DNA of 64,000 nt from Adiantum capillus-veneris (Eukaryota > Streptophyta > Polypodiopsida > Polypodiales > Pteridaceae). The notes under the pieces are model-generated. The model was not told the origin of the DNA, did not search any database, and was given only the letters and a program-made list of their open reading frames with translations. The DNA is taken from assembly GCA_014529385.2 (NCBI GenBank), contig CM043950.1, positions 77,495,935-77,559,934 of the forward strand, read 5' to 3'. Below are positions 44,655 to 57,237 of this stretch, in pieces (the stretch's first letter is position 1; every line of letters starts with the position of its first letter). A program made the translations under genes and the position numbers.

Positions 44655-45149
44655 ATTGCGGAAGTCCTAAGATTTCCAGTTGTCTTCAACTGAACATATC
44701 TCCCAAACGGAGCCAAAACAGGCCAAGTCCGTCTCACACAATCTTGTTGCTCTTGTTGTGCTCTTCGATGGCTATGTGATGCATAATTTGCGTAGCCTGC
44801 TCTGGTTTGCTAAAAATCAACCTGCAAAACAACATTTTCTAAAAAAACGATGCAAAAACAGCAAATTTCACTTTTTCCTTAATCTTTGGCCCTCAATGAG
44901 CATCAAAACATCAAAATCTCCAAAAACTCAGACAACCAAAGTTGTTCCTTATAAGACATTCTTAAATTGCTTCATACATCACACCTTAACACCTTCAAAA
45001 ATGACCCTGAAAGTGTCTTCTAGCTCAAAAAAATTTATTGGACGAAAACAATCCACACATCCTTCTACACGGTGGACCAACTTTAAAATGACCAAAACTT
45101 CCTAGAAAAAGAAAATTTATTACTAAAACACTTCAAAAATCAAGTCATG
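44655..45149. other. Spacer between array and Tat copy 3
   Basis: Sequence leaves the array LTR at about 44654 and joins recognisable Tat gag at about 45150. I recognise nothing in between; an AACTGAACATATCTCCCAAA stretch resembles no array unit. Confidence 0.4.
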
Positions 45150-45164
45150 TTACAATTTACGTCT

Positions 45165-46590
45165 TGTCCATATTTGTTTGAAGAGTGATGCACGAGCTTG
45201 GTCCAAAGAATTTGAAGAGGAGTTGCGTGCGGATGATCCACTTGTGAGATTAAGTTGGGACAATCTACAACATGGATTGGAAGTGAAGTTTGTGAATACA
45301 AAAGATCCTAACAAAGTGTGGCAAGAAGTGTAGGGTTTGGTGCCAAGGGAAGGTGAGCCAGTAGATACGTACATACATAAGTTTTCAATGGAATGGGAGA
45401 TGATGTGCAAGGCCTTAGCACCACAGGTACCCCGACATGACATGATGAAGAAGAACAGGTTATTGCCTGGTCTTTGGGAGGAAATACATTGGAGAGTGGA
45501 GTTAAAGAATCCTAGGACATATGAAGATGCACTAAAGGTAGCAAGGAACAAAAAGTGGAAGCTGAGAAGAATGAGTCATTTAGGAGTAGAGTCTTTGCCC
45601 AAGAGGTTTAAGTTTTAGCCTATGGATTCTTTGCAAGGTCTCATGCCAGGGGTTCATCATGAACCACTGGTTTCTATTTCTCCTCAGGTTATGCCAGCAG
45701 TGGTCACTACAGCAGTGCAAGATGATGGGCTAAAGAAATACATGAGACGAGTGGTAGATTTAATGAATAATCTCAGCCTAAATATTCTAGGTAATGTGGG
45801 AAATGATCAAGATCATGTGAGGTTTGTAAAACAGCCAGGAGGTGAAGAAAATCCAGGAAAGGTATTGGACAAAGCAATGGTAGGGTCTGGAGGTAGATGC
45901 CCACGTGTTCTAATTGCGGAGAGTTGGGCCACATCAACCCACAATGTAATAAGCCACCAAGGATGGGGGGAGACATGTATCCCTTGCCAAGAGGTGCTAA
46001 CTAGGTCAAATGATTATGGCATTGAGATTAAGACAGAAGAAGGAACCAGCGGATTACCCCAAGAGGAAAAGGGAAAGACAAAAGTGATAGGTGTGGTCAG
46101 CTTGGAGAAAGCAGCAAAGTTGGAGGAGACATTCTTGATGCCTATTGGGAAGAGGACGACACAAGATAAGGAAGGAAGAAGTGGCACATTTCCTAGGAGG
46201 AAGAAAGAAAAGAGCTATGAAGATGAGGATGTCAAGGCCAAGAGGAAAAAAAGGCTCATTGAAAGTTTTATGTTTCAGATTTTCCACTCGGGGATGGGCA
46301 ATTAAGCTATGATTTGAAGGAGGATCTAACAAGCAGGAAAGTAGATGTTACTTTTGGGCAGCTTATAGAGACGGTGCCTAAGCTAAAGTGACAGTGGAAG
46401 AGGATGGTTAACCCAATGGAGAAAGAACCGGAGAGAGGTTCACTGAAGGTATTGGTGATGGATGAGCTACTTGAAATTTTCCCAATAGTAGATGTATGGG
46501 AAAAGGTTATATTGATGGTGGTGAAGCCCAAATATGTGTCATAACACATGCATGTGTTGAGAGGATGGGTCTGACAGTGACTGGGGTATT
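45165..46590 (+). pseudogene. gag: Tat copy 3 gag-protease
   Basis: Frames at 45337-45618 and 45622-46305 cover the gag domain (FSMEWEMMCKALAPQVP; ALKVARNKKWKLR). TAG codons interrupt at 45331 and about 45616. The zinc knuckle region (about 45895-45960) is frame-shifted. The protease block around 46505-46600 is reached only after further frame changes. Confidence 0.85.
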
Positions 46591-46606
46591 AGGCTTTTGA
46601 ATCAAA

Positions 46607-47531
46607 TTGGAAAACCATCAGAAAGTAAAATGTTTGGTTGTTGTAAAGAGCTTAGAAGTGGAGGTGTATGATGCAAAGGTAGTGGTAAATTTTCATGTCA
46701 TGCCATCGGGGTTGGGAGCATATCCTATTATACTGGGTACACCATGGTTACATGCAGTGGGAGTTTTTCAAGATTGGCGACGTGGTATGATTAGCCTCTA
46801 TGAAAAGATAGGTGCCAAGAAGCTATATAATATGGTCCACACAAGGAAACAAATGAAGAAACTTTATGAAGATGAGGATAGTGACAGTACTACGAGCAGT
46901 GATGGGGATGTTGATGGTGCATTTTTTTTTATGGACAAAGAGATCCATGAGTCTTGTTTAGTTGCATTTGCAAATGAGATTCAAGATGAAAGTGAGGGGC
47001 CTTATAAGGTGATTGAAGGGCTGATGCAAACCAAGGTTGAATTGTCAAAGAAGAAGGCATTGAGAACATAAATGATTAGTGGAGACCTCTCATCTATGGA
47101 GAAGGAGATATATTTGCACATGCTGGCTAGTTTTCCTAATTTGTTCATTACTTCATATGAAGAGATTATAGGGTTCAAAAGGGAAGAGATGCATGTAGAG
47201 CTAAAGAAACGTACTAAGCCAGTGTAGCAAAGGCTAAGAAGGATTGGTCAAGAGCAGATGGAAGCCTTGTAGGAAGAGGTGGACAAGTTATTGAAGGCAA
47301 GGTTCATAGTCCTAGTGGAGACTACAAAATGGGTGAGTCCAGTAGTGGTCAGCCCAAAGAAGAATGGGAAGTGGAGGATTTGTGTAGATTTTAAACCCTT
47401 AAATGCAGCCACTAAGAAGAATATATATCCTCTTCCATTTAGCAATCAGATCTTGGATTCAGTTGTTGCAGCTTATGAAAGGTACAGTGTGTGTGATGGT
47501 TTTTCAAGCTATTTTCAATTGAAGATCTCTC
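46607..47531 (+). pseudogene. pol: Tat copy 3 protease end to RT start
   Basis: Protease C-terminal part (HVMPSGLGAYPIILGTPWLH), acidic linker, then the RT start (WVSPVVVSPKKNGKWRICVD, about 47330-47390). TAA at 47069, TAG at 47226 and 47269. Breaks at 47531 in RT motif FSSYFQLKISL, where the DNA transposon sits. Confidence 0.87.
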
Positions 47532-47535
47532 TTAA

Positions 47536-48766
47536 CACTAGTTCTGTAATTGGAAACTTAAGTGTCCTGTTTTCCTTTCAAGTTTTGGAAATTTATTTGT
47601 CAATCTAGAAAGAAATTTGTTATACCTTGCTTCTACCATAGGTTGGTCATGAGGGAAAGAAAACACTCGATTTTTCTCCATGTCAAAATACAATCCATAT
47701 GGATAGAATTCTGGTAAGTTCTGGTAGAGATGGCCCTTTTTATGTGTATAAATTCCAAGTGTTAGCACTTAGTGTTACAAAACAATGAAATTCACTTTAA
47801 AGACAAGTTTCGAAGTCATACGCAAGTTATAGACATAATTTCATACTTAAGCACGTGCTGAGTTAGAGCATAATTTTGGCCTTCCAAAGCTCCCCTCATG
47901 GAATTGAAGCTATTCTAGTGCAACTTGACAACTACAAATGACTTTACATGTTGAAACCAAGAAACTGTGTATTTTTTGGGCTCCCAAACTCAATTAAATC
48001 TTGTTGTTTGAACACTATCTTGAATTTTTTATCGTGGAAAAACTCTTGAAAATCTTGAGTTCCCCATAATAATATTAAACCCAAGGTTTTGGCCACCCCA
48101 GTTGTGCATATACCAGGTACTTTGATACATTTAGTTGATCTACAAAGAAAGTTTGATATTATTTGAGGTTCTGAACGCTTATGTCTCAAGAATAAAAATT
48201 TCAAAGTTCTCCCTTATGCTATTTTGAATATTTAAAATAATCCAATAATTGTTGCATACCAAAGCCCTTCTATTTGCCACTTGAGTCCTAGATGGAAAGG
48301 GTAAGCAATGCATCACTTTCTAAAACTCATAAATACATCAAAAACATTTTTTTCTTTTCGTATACAACGATATGCTTGAAATGGCTATATCAAACACATA
48401 GAACTTTCCATTATTTTATATACTTGCAAGTCATTTTTTTTGCACATGAAACTTTCAATTATCTATAGAAAAATTGTGGAAAAGACACCTAAAATTTTCT
48501 ACAAGGTCGCTTCATTTTTTCTTGAGCTTATAAAGTCGATTTCTTAAAACCACCAATCGCAGTCTTACGAGGGTCAACTTGATGAGTATAATTCTTGATC
48601 ATGGTATATTCTAAAATGCAAAGTAATATTTTTAAAAGACCCTTTATCTAACATATTTAAGAATATCAACACGGTTTTCTTAAATAAACTGTCTAATGCA
48701 AGCAGCATTTAATTTAAATTTGTAAAAGAAGGACACTTACGTGTTTGTTTCGGTACCAAACTAGTG
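47536..48766. mobile_element. Non-autonomous DNA transposon, 1231 bp, TTAA target duplication
   Basis: Interrupts Tat copy 3 RT. Left end CACTAGTTCTGTAATTGG and right end (reverse complement) CACTAGTTTGGTACCG are imperfect terminal inverted repeats; both contain AAGTGTCC about 25-33 bp in. TTAA occurs on both sides (47532-47535 and 48767-48770), whereas the uninterrupted Tat copies have a single CTTAAAGACC here. No transposase ORF. TTAA duplication is typical of piggyBac-type elements, while the CACTA start is typical of CACTA elements (3-bp duplication), so the superfamily is open. Confidence 0.85.
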
Positions 48767-49436
48767 TTAAAGACCGAACAAAGACAACTATCATTACGCC
48801 ATGGGGTTGTTTTTGCTACACGGTATTTACATTTGGGTTGTCAAATGAACCATCCTTCTATGAAGAGAGAGCAAATTGGGTATTGGAACCATTCATTGGT
48901 AGTTGTGTTAAAGATTTTATGGACAACTTTTGTGTCTAAAGTTTTACGACTAAACACCATGGGAAGCTATAGATGGTATTGGCTCGATATGATGAATGTG
49001 GAGGAAAACTAAATCCATAGAAAGTTCATCGGGGAGAGCCAAGGGTGAAGTTATTGGGCCATACGGTGTTAAAAAATGGCATTGAGGCTGATCTAGACAA
49101 GGCTAAGCCTATTATTATTCTTCCATCACCTAAGAGTACAAAGCATTTAGTAACCTTTATACAGAAACTGAAGTACATGGCGTGATTGATTCCATTGTCT
49201 TTATAGCTCCTTTATCCATTACAGCAAGCGGAAAAGCATGATCCATCGCAATGGGATGACAAGTGTAAAGAAGTGTTTCAAGAGGTGAAAGAGGTGTTAG
49301 GGGGGTTGTCAACCATGCAGGCTGTTGATTGGAAGCAAGTGTTTTATGTAAATCCTTTTGTAGGGGATAATGCCATTGGAGCCATGCTATTGCAAAAGGG
49401 GAAGGGAAACCATTATATGATGCCAGTGTCATTCTA
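48767..49436 (+). pseudogene. pol: Tat copy 3 RT, middle part
   Basis: Continues the RT after the DNA transposon: TTIITPWG, FGLSNEPSFYEERANWVLEP and the position of the catalytic FMDDF, here FMDNF, so the second catalytic Asp is lost. Several stops follow. Ends in the RNase H region at the foldback insertion. Confidence 0.85.
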
Positions 49437-49889
49437 AGGTGAAATTTGGACTCACAAAGGGGCTCTTTAAGCAGTTTGACTTTATCTCTCTCTACCAAAA
49501 TGGGTGCATGGATGAATTTTTGCAAACAAACTCCAAAGTTGGTGGAGTTTTGATAGTTAGAATGTCCTCTTCAAGCTCTATCTATTGATATATAGCACGC
49601 CATGAGATTCCTTATATTTTAGAAGATTTTTGTTTTGATTCACCTAGGATGTGACAACTCTCTCTCGATTACACATCGTAGGTGAATCACAAAAAAGAAT
49701 CTTCTAAAATTTGAGGAATCTCATGGCCTGCTATATATCACTAGATAGAACTGGAAGAGGACATTCTAGCTATCAAAACTCTGCCAACTTTGGAGTTTGT
49801 TTGCAAAAATTTATGCATGCGCCCGTTTTGGTAGAGAGAGGTTAAGTCAAACTCCTTAAAGGGCCCCTTTGTGAGTCCAAATTTCACCT
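49437..49889. mobile_element. 453-bp foldback (MITE-like) element
   Basis: Starts AGGTGAAATTTGGACTCAC and ends with its reverse complement. The arms (about 49437-49649 and 49677-49889) pair along their full length with scattered mismatches around a loop of about 30 bp. It interrupts Tat copy 3 in the RNase H region. The exact target duplication is unclear: the left flank reads GTGTCATTCTA and the right AATGATTGTG, whereas intact copies read GTGTATTGTG. No coding capacity. Confidence 0.9.
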
Positions 49890-51797
49890 AATGATTGTGC
49901 AATTCGAGTGAAGTTGGTAGCAGAAAGAAATTGTTTGGAAGTAGAGCTAGCGATGGTTAGCGTAATATTTTCTTGTCAACGACTTTGTCATTACTTGCTA
50001 CCATGACCTTTTGTTTTCTTAAAGAGTTACACCTCTTACCCACAGTTAATCAATGTAACCAACATGTCAAACATGGTCAAGAAATGGGTAATTGAGTTGC
50101 AAGAGTTTGAGTTCTTTATTAATGGAAGACTGTACAAGAGCTACCGTGGCTGATTTATTGACTTACAGGGAGAATCCCATTGTTGTTAATGAAGATGTGG
50201 TGAAAAGGGTAGTTGAATAAATTCCACACATCAGTAATGCACATGTGTCGTTGTTTGATGGCTCATACAGAAAGAGACATGATGTGTCACTTTATTATCC
50301 AGAGGGGACGCTAGTATACAAGACAAGGTTCAAATTGGATGCTCATAGTAACAATGATGTTGAATATGCTACTTTAGAAGTGAGATCACACATTTGTTTG
50401 AAGCATGGGATTAGAAGGTTGAGCATAAAAGGTGATGCCTTGTTAGTTGTGAAGCAAGTGCTGGGTGTGTGGAAGAGAATGAACACCTCATTGAAGAAGG
50501 ATATGTGTTTCAGAATTAAAGGCCTATTAAAAAACTTTGAAGCGTGGAGCATCAAACACATTGAACATGCTCTAAATGGAGAGGCACATGAAGCAGCTCA
50601 AAGCATGATTGGGGAGCTATTTGTGTTAAGGACCAATTTGCCTCTTTATCATGGCTGGGAAAGTTTGGCTCAAGAAGACGAGTTTTTACAAACAGGAATC
50701 ATTCCGAAGGACATTCAGAAGTCTAAGAAGTATGGTTTTGTGTGTAGAGCATCCAAGTACAGATTGATTGGTAGTGTCTTGTACATGAAATGGGCTGACC
50801 TCGTGTTGAGACGTGTGACTTGGCGGGAGGAGCTTTATAGAGTGTTGAAAGAGAATCATGAAGTCGCATGTGGCAGAAATTTTTCTCTAAAGATCACCTT
50901 GCATAAGATCTTGGAAGAGGGGTATGTATGGCCTAGTTTGCACAAGGATGTTCACCATTGGTGTAGGTCTTGCAATCGATGTCAAGCATTTGGTAAGAGA
51001 GTGTTGAAGCCAGAGATACAAAAAACTATTATGACATTTGATGTGTTTGAAAAGTGGGAAATTGATGCAACAGGCCCGTTACCTATCACAAGCAGGGACA
51101 GAAGCTATATTTTGACTGTAGTGGAGTATCTCCCTAGATGGGCAGAGGCTACAACACTAAAACAAACCACTGCAAAGGATGTCGCAAAATTTGTGTATGA
51201 TAAAATATGCTGCAACTTTGGGGCACCACTAGAGATACTTTTGAATAAGGGGCCAGGATTTAGAGCTAACTATTAGACTTTTTATGCGCAAAGTTAAAGA
51301 CTAGACACTAGTATACCACTCCTTATTATCCACAATGCAATGGCTTAAATGAAAGATTCAATGGTAAATTGGTACAAATTTATTTTCAAGTGACAGAGCC
51401 CCTAGGAAAGAATTGGGATTTGGAATTTCCTAGTGCATTTATGGGCTTATCGTACTTCGATGAAGATAGGTAGAGGGTTTACTCCATTTCATTTGCTATA
51501 TGGAAAGGAAGCACTATTACCTATGGAAGTAGAGTTGCCAACGGTCAAGATGTTAGAGAAGTTGCTTGGGCAGTCCAATGATGCATTCACAGAGAGGCTC
51601 TGACAATTACAAGAGGTTCAGCTAGACAGAATGAGCGTATTGGAACATTAAGGATAGATGCAAGATAAGTCTTTACCAAAGATAAATGAAAAGGTCAAAA
51701 GTAAGGGTATCAAGAAACATGACTTGGTTTTGCACTACAACAGTAAGCTAGACAGAACATTCCAAAAGAAGTTTCAAATTAAGTGGAAAGGACCTTT
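49890..51797 (+). pseudogene. pol: Tat copy 3 RNase H, second RNase H and integrase
   Basis: The longest open part (50245-51276) covers the second RNase H (AHSNNDVEYATLEVRSHICL) and the integrase zinc block (HHWCRSCNRCQAFGKR) plus EIDATGPLPITSR. The integrase then runs through stops to FHLLYGKEALLPMEVELP and ends at FQIKWKGP (about 51797), where unrelated sequence begins. Confidence 0.87.
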
Positions 51798-52290
51798 TCT
51801 CTCTCTTCAATAAGGCCCTCTAAATGATCTCCAAAATTTCCTAATGCTTCGATAGCTTCAAGTAGTGATTGCTTTTGAACCCAGTAGCAACCTCTAACTA
51901 CTTCCAATAAGACTCAAACCGTTCAATGAAAATAGAGAAATCCTTACTCACATCTTGGCGTACCGTGTTTAGCATTGCACCAGCCTCTTCTGGTGTAATC
52001 ACCTCTCGAAACCGCTCCAAAAACTGACTTTTCAATATTTTCCATGATTCTTGATCACTGATCTTTAAACCATTCAACCACACCTTGGCTCGTCCTTGCA
52101 TTAACAGCGGCACCACCTGCAGTCTTTCCACATCCATTAACATACACATCGAAAACAGCCCCATTACTCAAAATCTGCTAAACAGTCCTTGGGATCTTTA
52201 ACGCCCGTAAATATGGGGCAAAAACCTGACTCCACCATCTTTACTAGCTTCAAACTAGACCATCAAATTCCTTGACCATCAGCCGACCAT
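51798..52290 (-). pseudogene. Gag fragment of another LTR retrotransposon
   Basis: ORF 52164-51898 reads VVPLLMQGRAKVWLNGLKIS and FLERFREVITPEEAGAMLNT, a Retrotrans_gag-type pattern (LLLQGRA-W). Upstream in other frames is FTGVKDPKDCLADFE. It directly abuts the end of Tat copy 3. About 60 bp further upstream on the minus strand, TGGTGCCCCCATTGAGGA (about 52345-52362) resembles the primer-site region of the Tat elements. Confidence 0.6.
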
Positions 52291-52362
52291 TATGCTGGCT
52301 AAAAAACACCGCTTCAATCCGCAAATTGGAGCATCAATCAACTCCTCAATGGGGGCACCAGA

Positions 52363-54084
52363 AGATGGAGAGGGGGAAAGGGGAACACATCCATCACACA
52401 ACACAATGCCTCACTATAGCCCACCGTATACACATCACCCCAATCCACTGCAGTTCACCTTCAAAACTTGACACTACCTACAAGCAAACCACCACCTGCA
52501 CACAACCATACGCACACATGCCTTGCAATGCACCAAAAAGACCCAGTCACTCTGCTCTTCTCAATTCACAATCTACCACACACACACAGCCTCTCTATAA
52601 CGCTATTTGCATGACATACTTTTGGGGGGAACACACGCTGACACACATCCAAAAACGCATGCTCACAAGCAGAGAAAAGAAGGGGGAAGGGGGAATGACG
52701 CCCAGAGAGAGTAGTAGTGTTCAATGGCCTTCTCGCATAAACAACCATGTACAACCAACCCTCTCCCGGCACAACCCTCGGCAACAAGACAATGGCTCAA
52801 AATCCTACACAAGAAAACACCTCTAAAGGCAAAAAAACATAATGGCAAAAAGCCCTAAAACGTTCATGTTTACATTTTTTATAGGGGTGTGTCTAGGAGA
52901 CCTAAAAAAGGAAAAAATGGATAAGCTCTCATCTCGTGCACTTCACTTGTAGCTTCATTTGGAATTTCCTTGCATTTCTTACACTTGGCACACTTCACAT
53001 TTGGCAACTCTTGCATGGTGCACACACCTGTCCTTTGTCTGCCTGACTCCCTTTGCATAGCCCTTTGGGAACGCCCTTTTCTCTCTCTCTTTATTTTTCA
53101 CTTCACTTGCCTTTGTGGACCTCTATCTCATTGCTATGGGATACCTCCTCGGATAGCTTTTGTACCTCCTCGAACTGTCTCTTTCTCTCTCTCTTTTCCA
53201 CAAGACCCCTCCCCTAAGCAAGCAATAACGACCTCGCTAGAGGAGGGGTGACTCATCTCCTCAAAATGAATGGGCCCCTTGAGGGTGCAGGACTGACCCC
53301 CTAGGGGCACACCATGTCATCACTGCACCAAGAAGCCCTCCACCTTCATCACGCCACCACTGCAGGGTGCCAATCCCCTCATCCTTCAAGAACTATTGCC
53401 TGGACGGAAACACCGCTGCGTGAGGCACCACCAATAGCATTCTAGTACGCACGCCATAGCTGGTGCTCAAGCAGCTCTCCTCATGCCTTCACACTTTACC
53501 AATGGGCTCACGCGCCATGACTTATACCATGCACCCTGAGGCCTTGTTAATGCATATGGGATTATTCCCCATCCATGTGGAAACTGTCTGTCAAATGGCC
53601 TCCATGCCTTCAACAATAATGCAAAAAAATAAATTATAAAACCCAAACTTATTAAAAAAAACCCATCTTTGCTTCCCCAACTTGAATTGCCTACTAGTTG
53701 CCACCCGCCCATTCGACTGCCAAGCGAAAAAACTCGACCATAGCTTCAAATGATTGGCTCCAAACGTCTCCAACATTAGTTCACTTTAAGACTACCCAAG
53801 TCCCCAAACCGAGGCCACAAAAAACGTGAAGATCCATCTAAAGCCAATTCCACGAAAATACACATAACTTTTCGGCTTTTGTAACTTTCTGCTCCTGGCT
53901 CCGTTTGAGGTGCAGTCAACTCCTGCTAGCTCCATATACTGCATATCACCTTGTTGAACTTTGTCGTGGTCCAAAAAAATGCTTGATCGCATGACTTCCC
54001 ATGTAGTCAGGTGTGCACAAACCTAGCCCCCAACAAAACTTCAACTGGCCAAAAATTGCAATCCGTGGCTCCAATTTGCAATCT
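52363..54084. other. Probable LTR/untranslated retroelement DNA
   Basis: No credible coding region. It lies upstream (minus strand) of the gag fragment and its putative primer site, so at least the part next to 52363 may be LTR. Features such as TTTCTGCTCC-GGCTCCGTTTG (about 53890-53910) recur in retroelement leaders. Borders cannot be defined. Confidence 0.35.
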
Positions 54085-55996
54085 GAAAAGATGGATATGC
54101 TCCATAAATTGAGCACTACACACCTATACCTTGTCGTCCAATTGGGCTACCTATCCCCAACTACTCTATCTGGGAAGAATCTGCAACACACCGCACCTTC
54201 AATTTTTAATAGCTTGGGCTCTGTAGCTCTGTTTGATGACCCGTCTGGACCTGCACCTTCAAGACTTCAAGCTCTACATTTTTAGACCTTAAGACTGCAC
54301 CTTGAATATCCTTCACTTGATCCCCAAATTAGCCCCCTTTGGAGCCTTTCTTGGCTTATAAACAACATCACTCATACATCTTCGCTGCTACCTATCAGTC
54401 CATGATCTTTCTAGCTACTCCAGCCTTTTTCCATGCTTCTGCTAGCCTATACATATCTGCCCATGCCTACCAACGTGTACATAGTACATCGATTCTCATC
54501 ATCACGAGTATTAGTGTGTTTTTCTATAATAACGAGGAGTTGGTCGAGAATGACAATTCTTGAGGAAGCTATCAGTGGTCCGACACTATGAGGTAAGCAG
54601 GTGTGCCAAGTGGCATCCAATGGCCTCAAGAGGACGAATGGGATAAAGACCTGCACGTGGATAAGTGAGGACACAACGGGAGTATTTTATTGTGATGACT
54701 TATGCAAAAAGTTCATTACGAGAACTATATTTCGAGGCCCCTTTAATGTGATAGTGGGATGCATTATTGGGAAAAATTGAGTGCCAGTTGTGCGGATGGA
54801 TACAGAAGGGTAACAAAAACGCACTACGTGGTCATTTTTCGGCCTGTTCAGAGTCCGTTTGAGTTCAATCAAAAGACGAAAGGTTCCCAAAGAATAAGGT
54901 GAAGTGTGGACACTAAAAAACTGAGAAAAAACCAAAAAAAATGTGGAGAGAAGAAGAGAAACAGTACAACTCAGATTTTGTTGTTTTTGGAGCCTATTTT
55001 GGCCATAAACTGCTTGACATCGGAGCTCGGATTTGAGCATTTTGATATTGTAGACTCGGTTTTTTGGCTGTTCGAGACGCAACGGCACTGTCTATTTTGC
55101 CAAATTCCTCACTATTCTCCTACTATTTTCGTTGTGTAAGTTTCTCTTGTGAGCGAAGCCTGTGCTCAAATTTGTGATTATATCTGGCATATTTCATCCA
55201 TATGGTCCATTGGTGTCGGCCCAAGCTCAATTGTATCTAAGCATAAAAAATCTTCCTCTTTTGAGTTGATGTGTGTGTGTGTGTTGAATAGGAAAGTGGA
55301 TAGTCTCTCTCCTCTCACTACATCGGTGTCTTCTCGGTCTCGGCTAGGTGGGTTGTATAAGACGAGTGGTGCCCCATAATGTGCGTGTGTATTATCCCAA
55401 GAGTGTGTGCTGGGTGATTATAGAGGCGTTGTGTATGTTTACACCCCACTCACATTCTTTTGCTGCTCTCCACTAAGGATCTTCTTCGAGTAACTTCAAC
55501 TTCAGGATTATAGATTACAGACGGTTACAGGTACAGGTATAGGTGATTCACACAGGTACACATAGCTGGAGTAGAATGATATACTGGCAAGTGGGAGTCA
55601 CTTGTAATTTCCGTGGGTATGCATCATTTGGTGCCTATTTGAGTGCATTGTCTTGTAGTGTGTGTTACTTGTGGATACTGCCATTGTACACCTTTGTGGA
55701 GCATACTTGGTTTTATGTGGTAGTACCAACTAGTTTTGAGACTTGGTCTAGAAGATAGTCATTTCTGAGACTTGACCAGGAGATTTACATAAGCCTTCGT
55801 GAGAGGGTGGTGGTGAGATTTTATTGAGCTGGGATATACTCGAGTCTGAGATCCTTTGAATGATACAGGTGGCTGGAGCATCCTTTTTGTGACCTCGTCA
55901 TAGGCTATGTACTAGTGATTCCTACTTGATACTTGAGTAACATTTTTGGGTAACTTGGGTAACAAGAAAAAAAACTCGACCATTTTTGGCACTTCT
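54085..55996 (+). repeat. Diverged Tat-like LTR plus leader, copy A1
   Basis: First member of a ~1.91-kb direct repeat. Contains an LTR-like part (about 54471-55454) related to the copy 2 LTR (GTACATAGTACATCGATT; ends CCCACTCACA followed by TTCTTTTGCTGC), and then a leader (55455-55960) homologous to the copy 2 leader 58830-59330 (ATTTCTGAGACTTG, CATAGGCTATGTACTAGTGA). No gag or pol follows. Confidence 0.75.
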
Positions 55997-57205
55997 GAAA
56001 AGACGGGTATGCTCCATAAATTGAGCACTACACGCCTAGACCTTGTCGTCCACTTGGGCTACCTGTCCTCAGTTGCCTTTGGCAAGAATCTACAATACAC
56101 CACACCTTCATTCTTCAATAACGTGGGCTCCTTAGCTCTGTTTGATGAGCCGTCTGGACGTGCACCTTCAACTCATCAAGCTCTACATTCTTGGACCCAA
56201 ATACAGCACCTTAAGTCTCCTTTACCTGCTCCCCAAATTACCCCCTTTGGAGACTTTCTTGGCCTATAAACTACATTATTCATACATCTCCGCTGCTACC
56301 TGTCAGTCCATGATCTTTCTAGCTACTCCAGCCTTTATCCATGCTTCTGCTAGCCCACACATATCTACCCATGCCATCTTCTATGGTCGACACACTTTGG
56401 TTGTACCAACGTGTACATAGTACATCGATTTTCATAATCACGAGTATTAGTGTTTTTTTCTATAATAATGAAGAGTTGGTAGAGCATGAAACTTCTTGAG
56501 GAAGCTATCAGTGGACTGACACCATGAGGTAAGCAGGTGCATCCAGTGGCATCGAATGCCATCTGGAGGACGAATGGCATAAAGACTTGCATGTCGATAA
56601 GTGAAGACACAACGGGAGTATTTTCTTGTGATGAATTATGCAAAAAGTTCATCATGAGAACTATATTTGGGGGCCACTTCACGTGATTTTGGGATGAATT
56701 ATTGGGATAAGTTGAGTGCCAGGTGTGAGGATGGATGCACAAGGGTAACAAAAACGCAGTGTGTGGTCATTTTTTGGCCTGCTCGGGGTCCGTTTGAGGT
56801 CGATCAAAAGACGAAAGGTGCCCAAAGAATAAAGTGAAGTGTGGACCCAAAAAAACTGAGAAAAAATATTTAAAAATGTGGAGAGAAGACGAGGAACAGT
56901 CGCAACTGAGATTTTGTTGTTTTTGGAGCCTATTTTGGTCATAAACTGCTCATCGGAGCTCGGATTTGAGCATTTTGATATTGTAGACTGGGTTTCTTGG
57001 TCGTTCCAAACGCAATGCAGCTATATATATTTTTACCAAATTCCTCACTATTTTCCTACTATTTTGGCTCTTTACATTTCTGTTGTGAGCAAAGCCTGTG
57101 CTCAAGTTTGTGATTGTATCTGGCATATTTTATCCATATGGTCCATTGGTGTCCTCTCAAGCTCAATTGTATCTAAGCATTAAAAATCTTCCACTTTTGA
57201 GCTGA

Positions 57206-57237
<32 letters not shown>

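Larger units (their letters stand above)
45150..51797 (+). mobile_element. Tat-type Ty3/gypsy element, copy 3, truncated and decayed
   Basis: Colinear with copies 1 and 2 from gag codon ~55 (ICLKSDARAWSKEFEEELRA) to the integrase C-terminal part (FQIKWKGP). No LTRs found. It is interrupted by a DNA transposon (47536-48766) and a foldback element (49437-49889). Many stops and indels; clearly older than copies 1 and 2. Confidence 0.9.

Noticed and set aside
47944-48204. 86-codon ORF inside the TTAA-flanked element as a possible transposase remnant
   Set aside because: No DDE or zinc-finger motif and too short; the element is treated as non-autonomous.
52272-52826. 184-codon plus-strand ORF
   Set aside because: His/Thr-rich low-complexity translation, no domain, lies in probable LTR/leader DNA.
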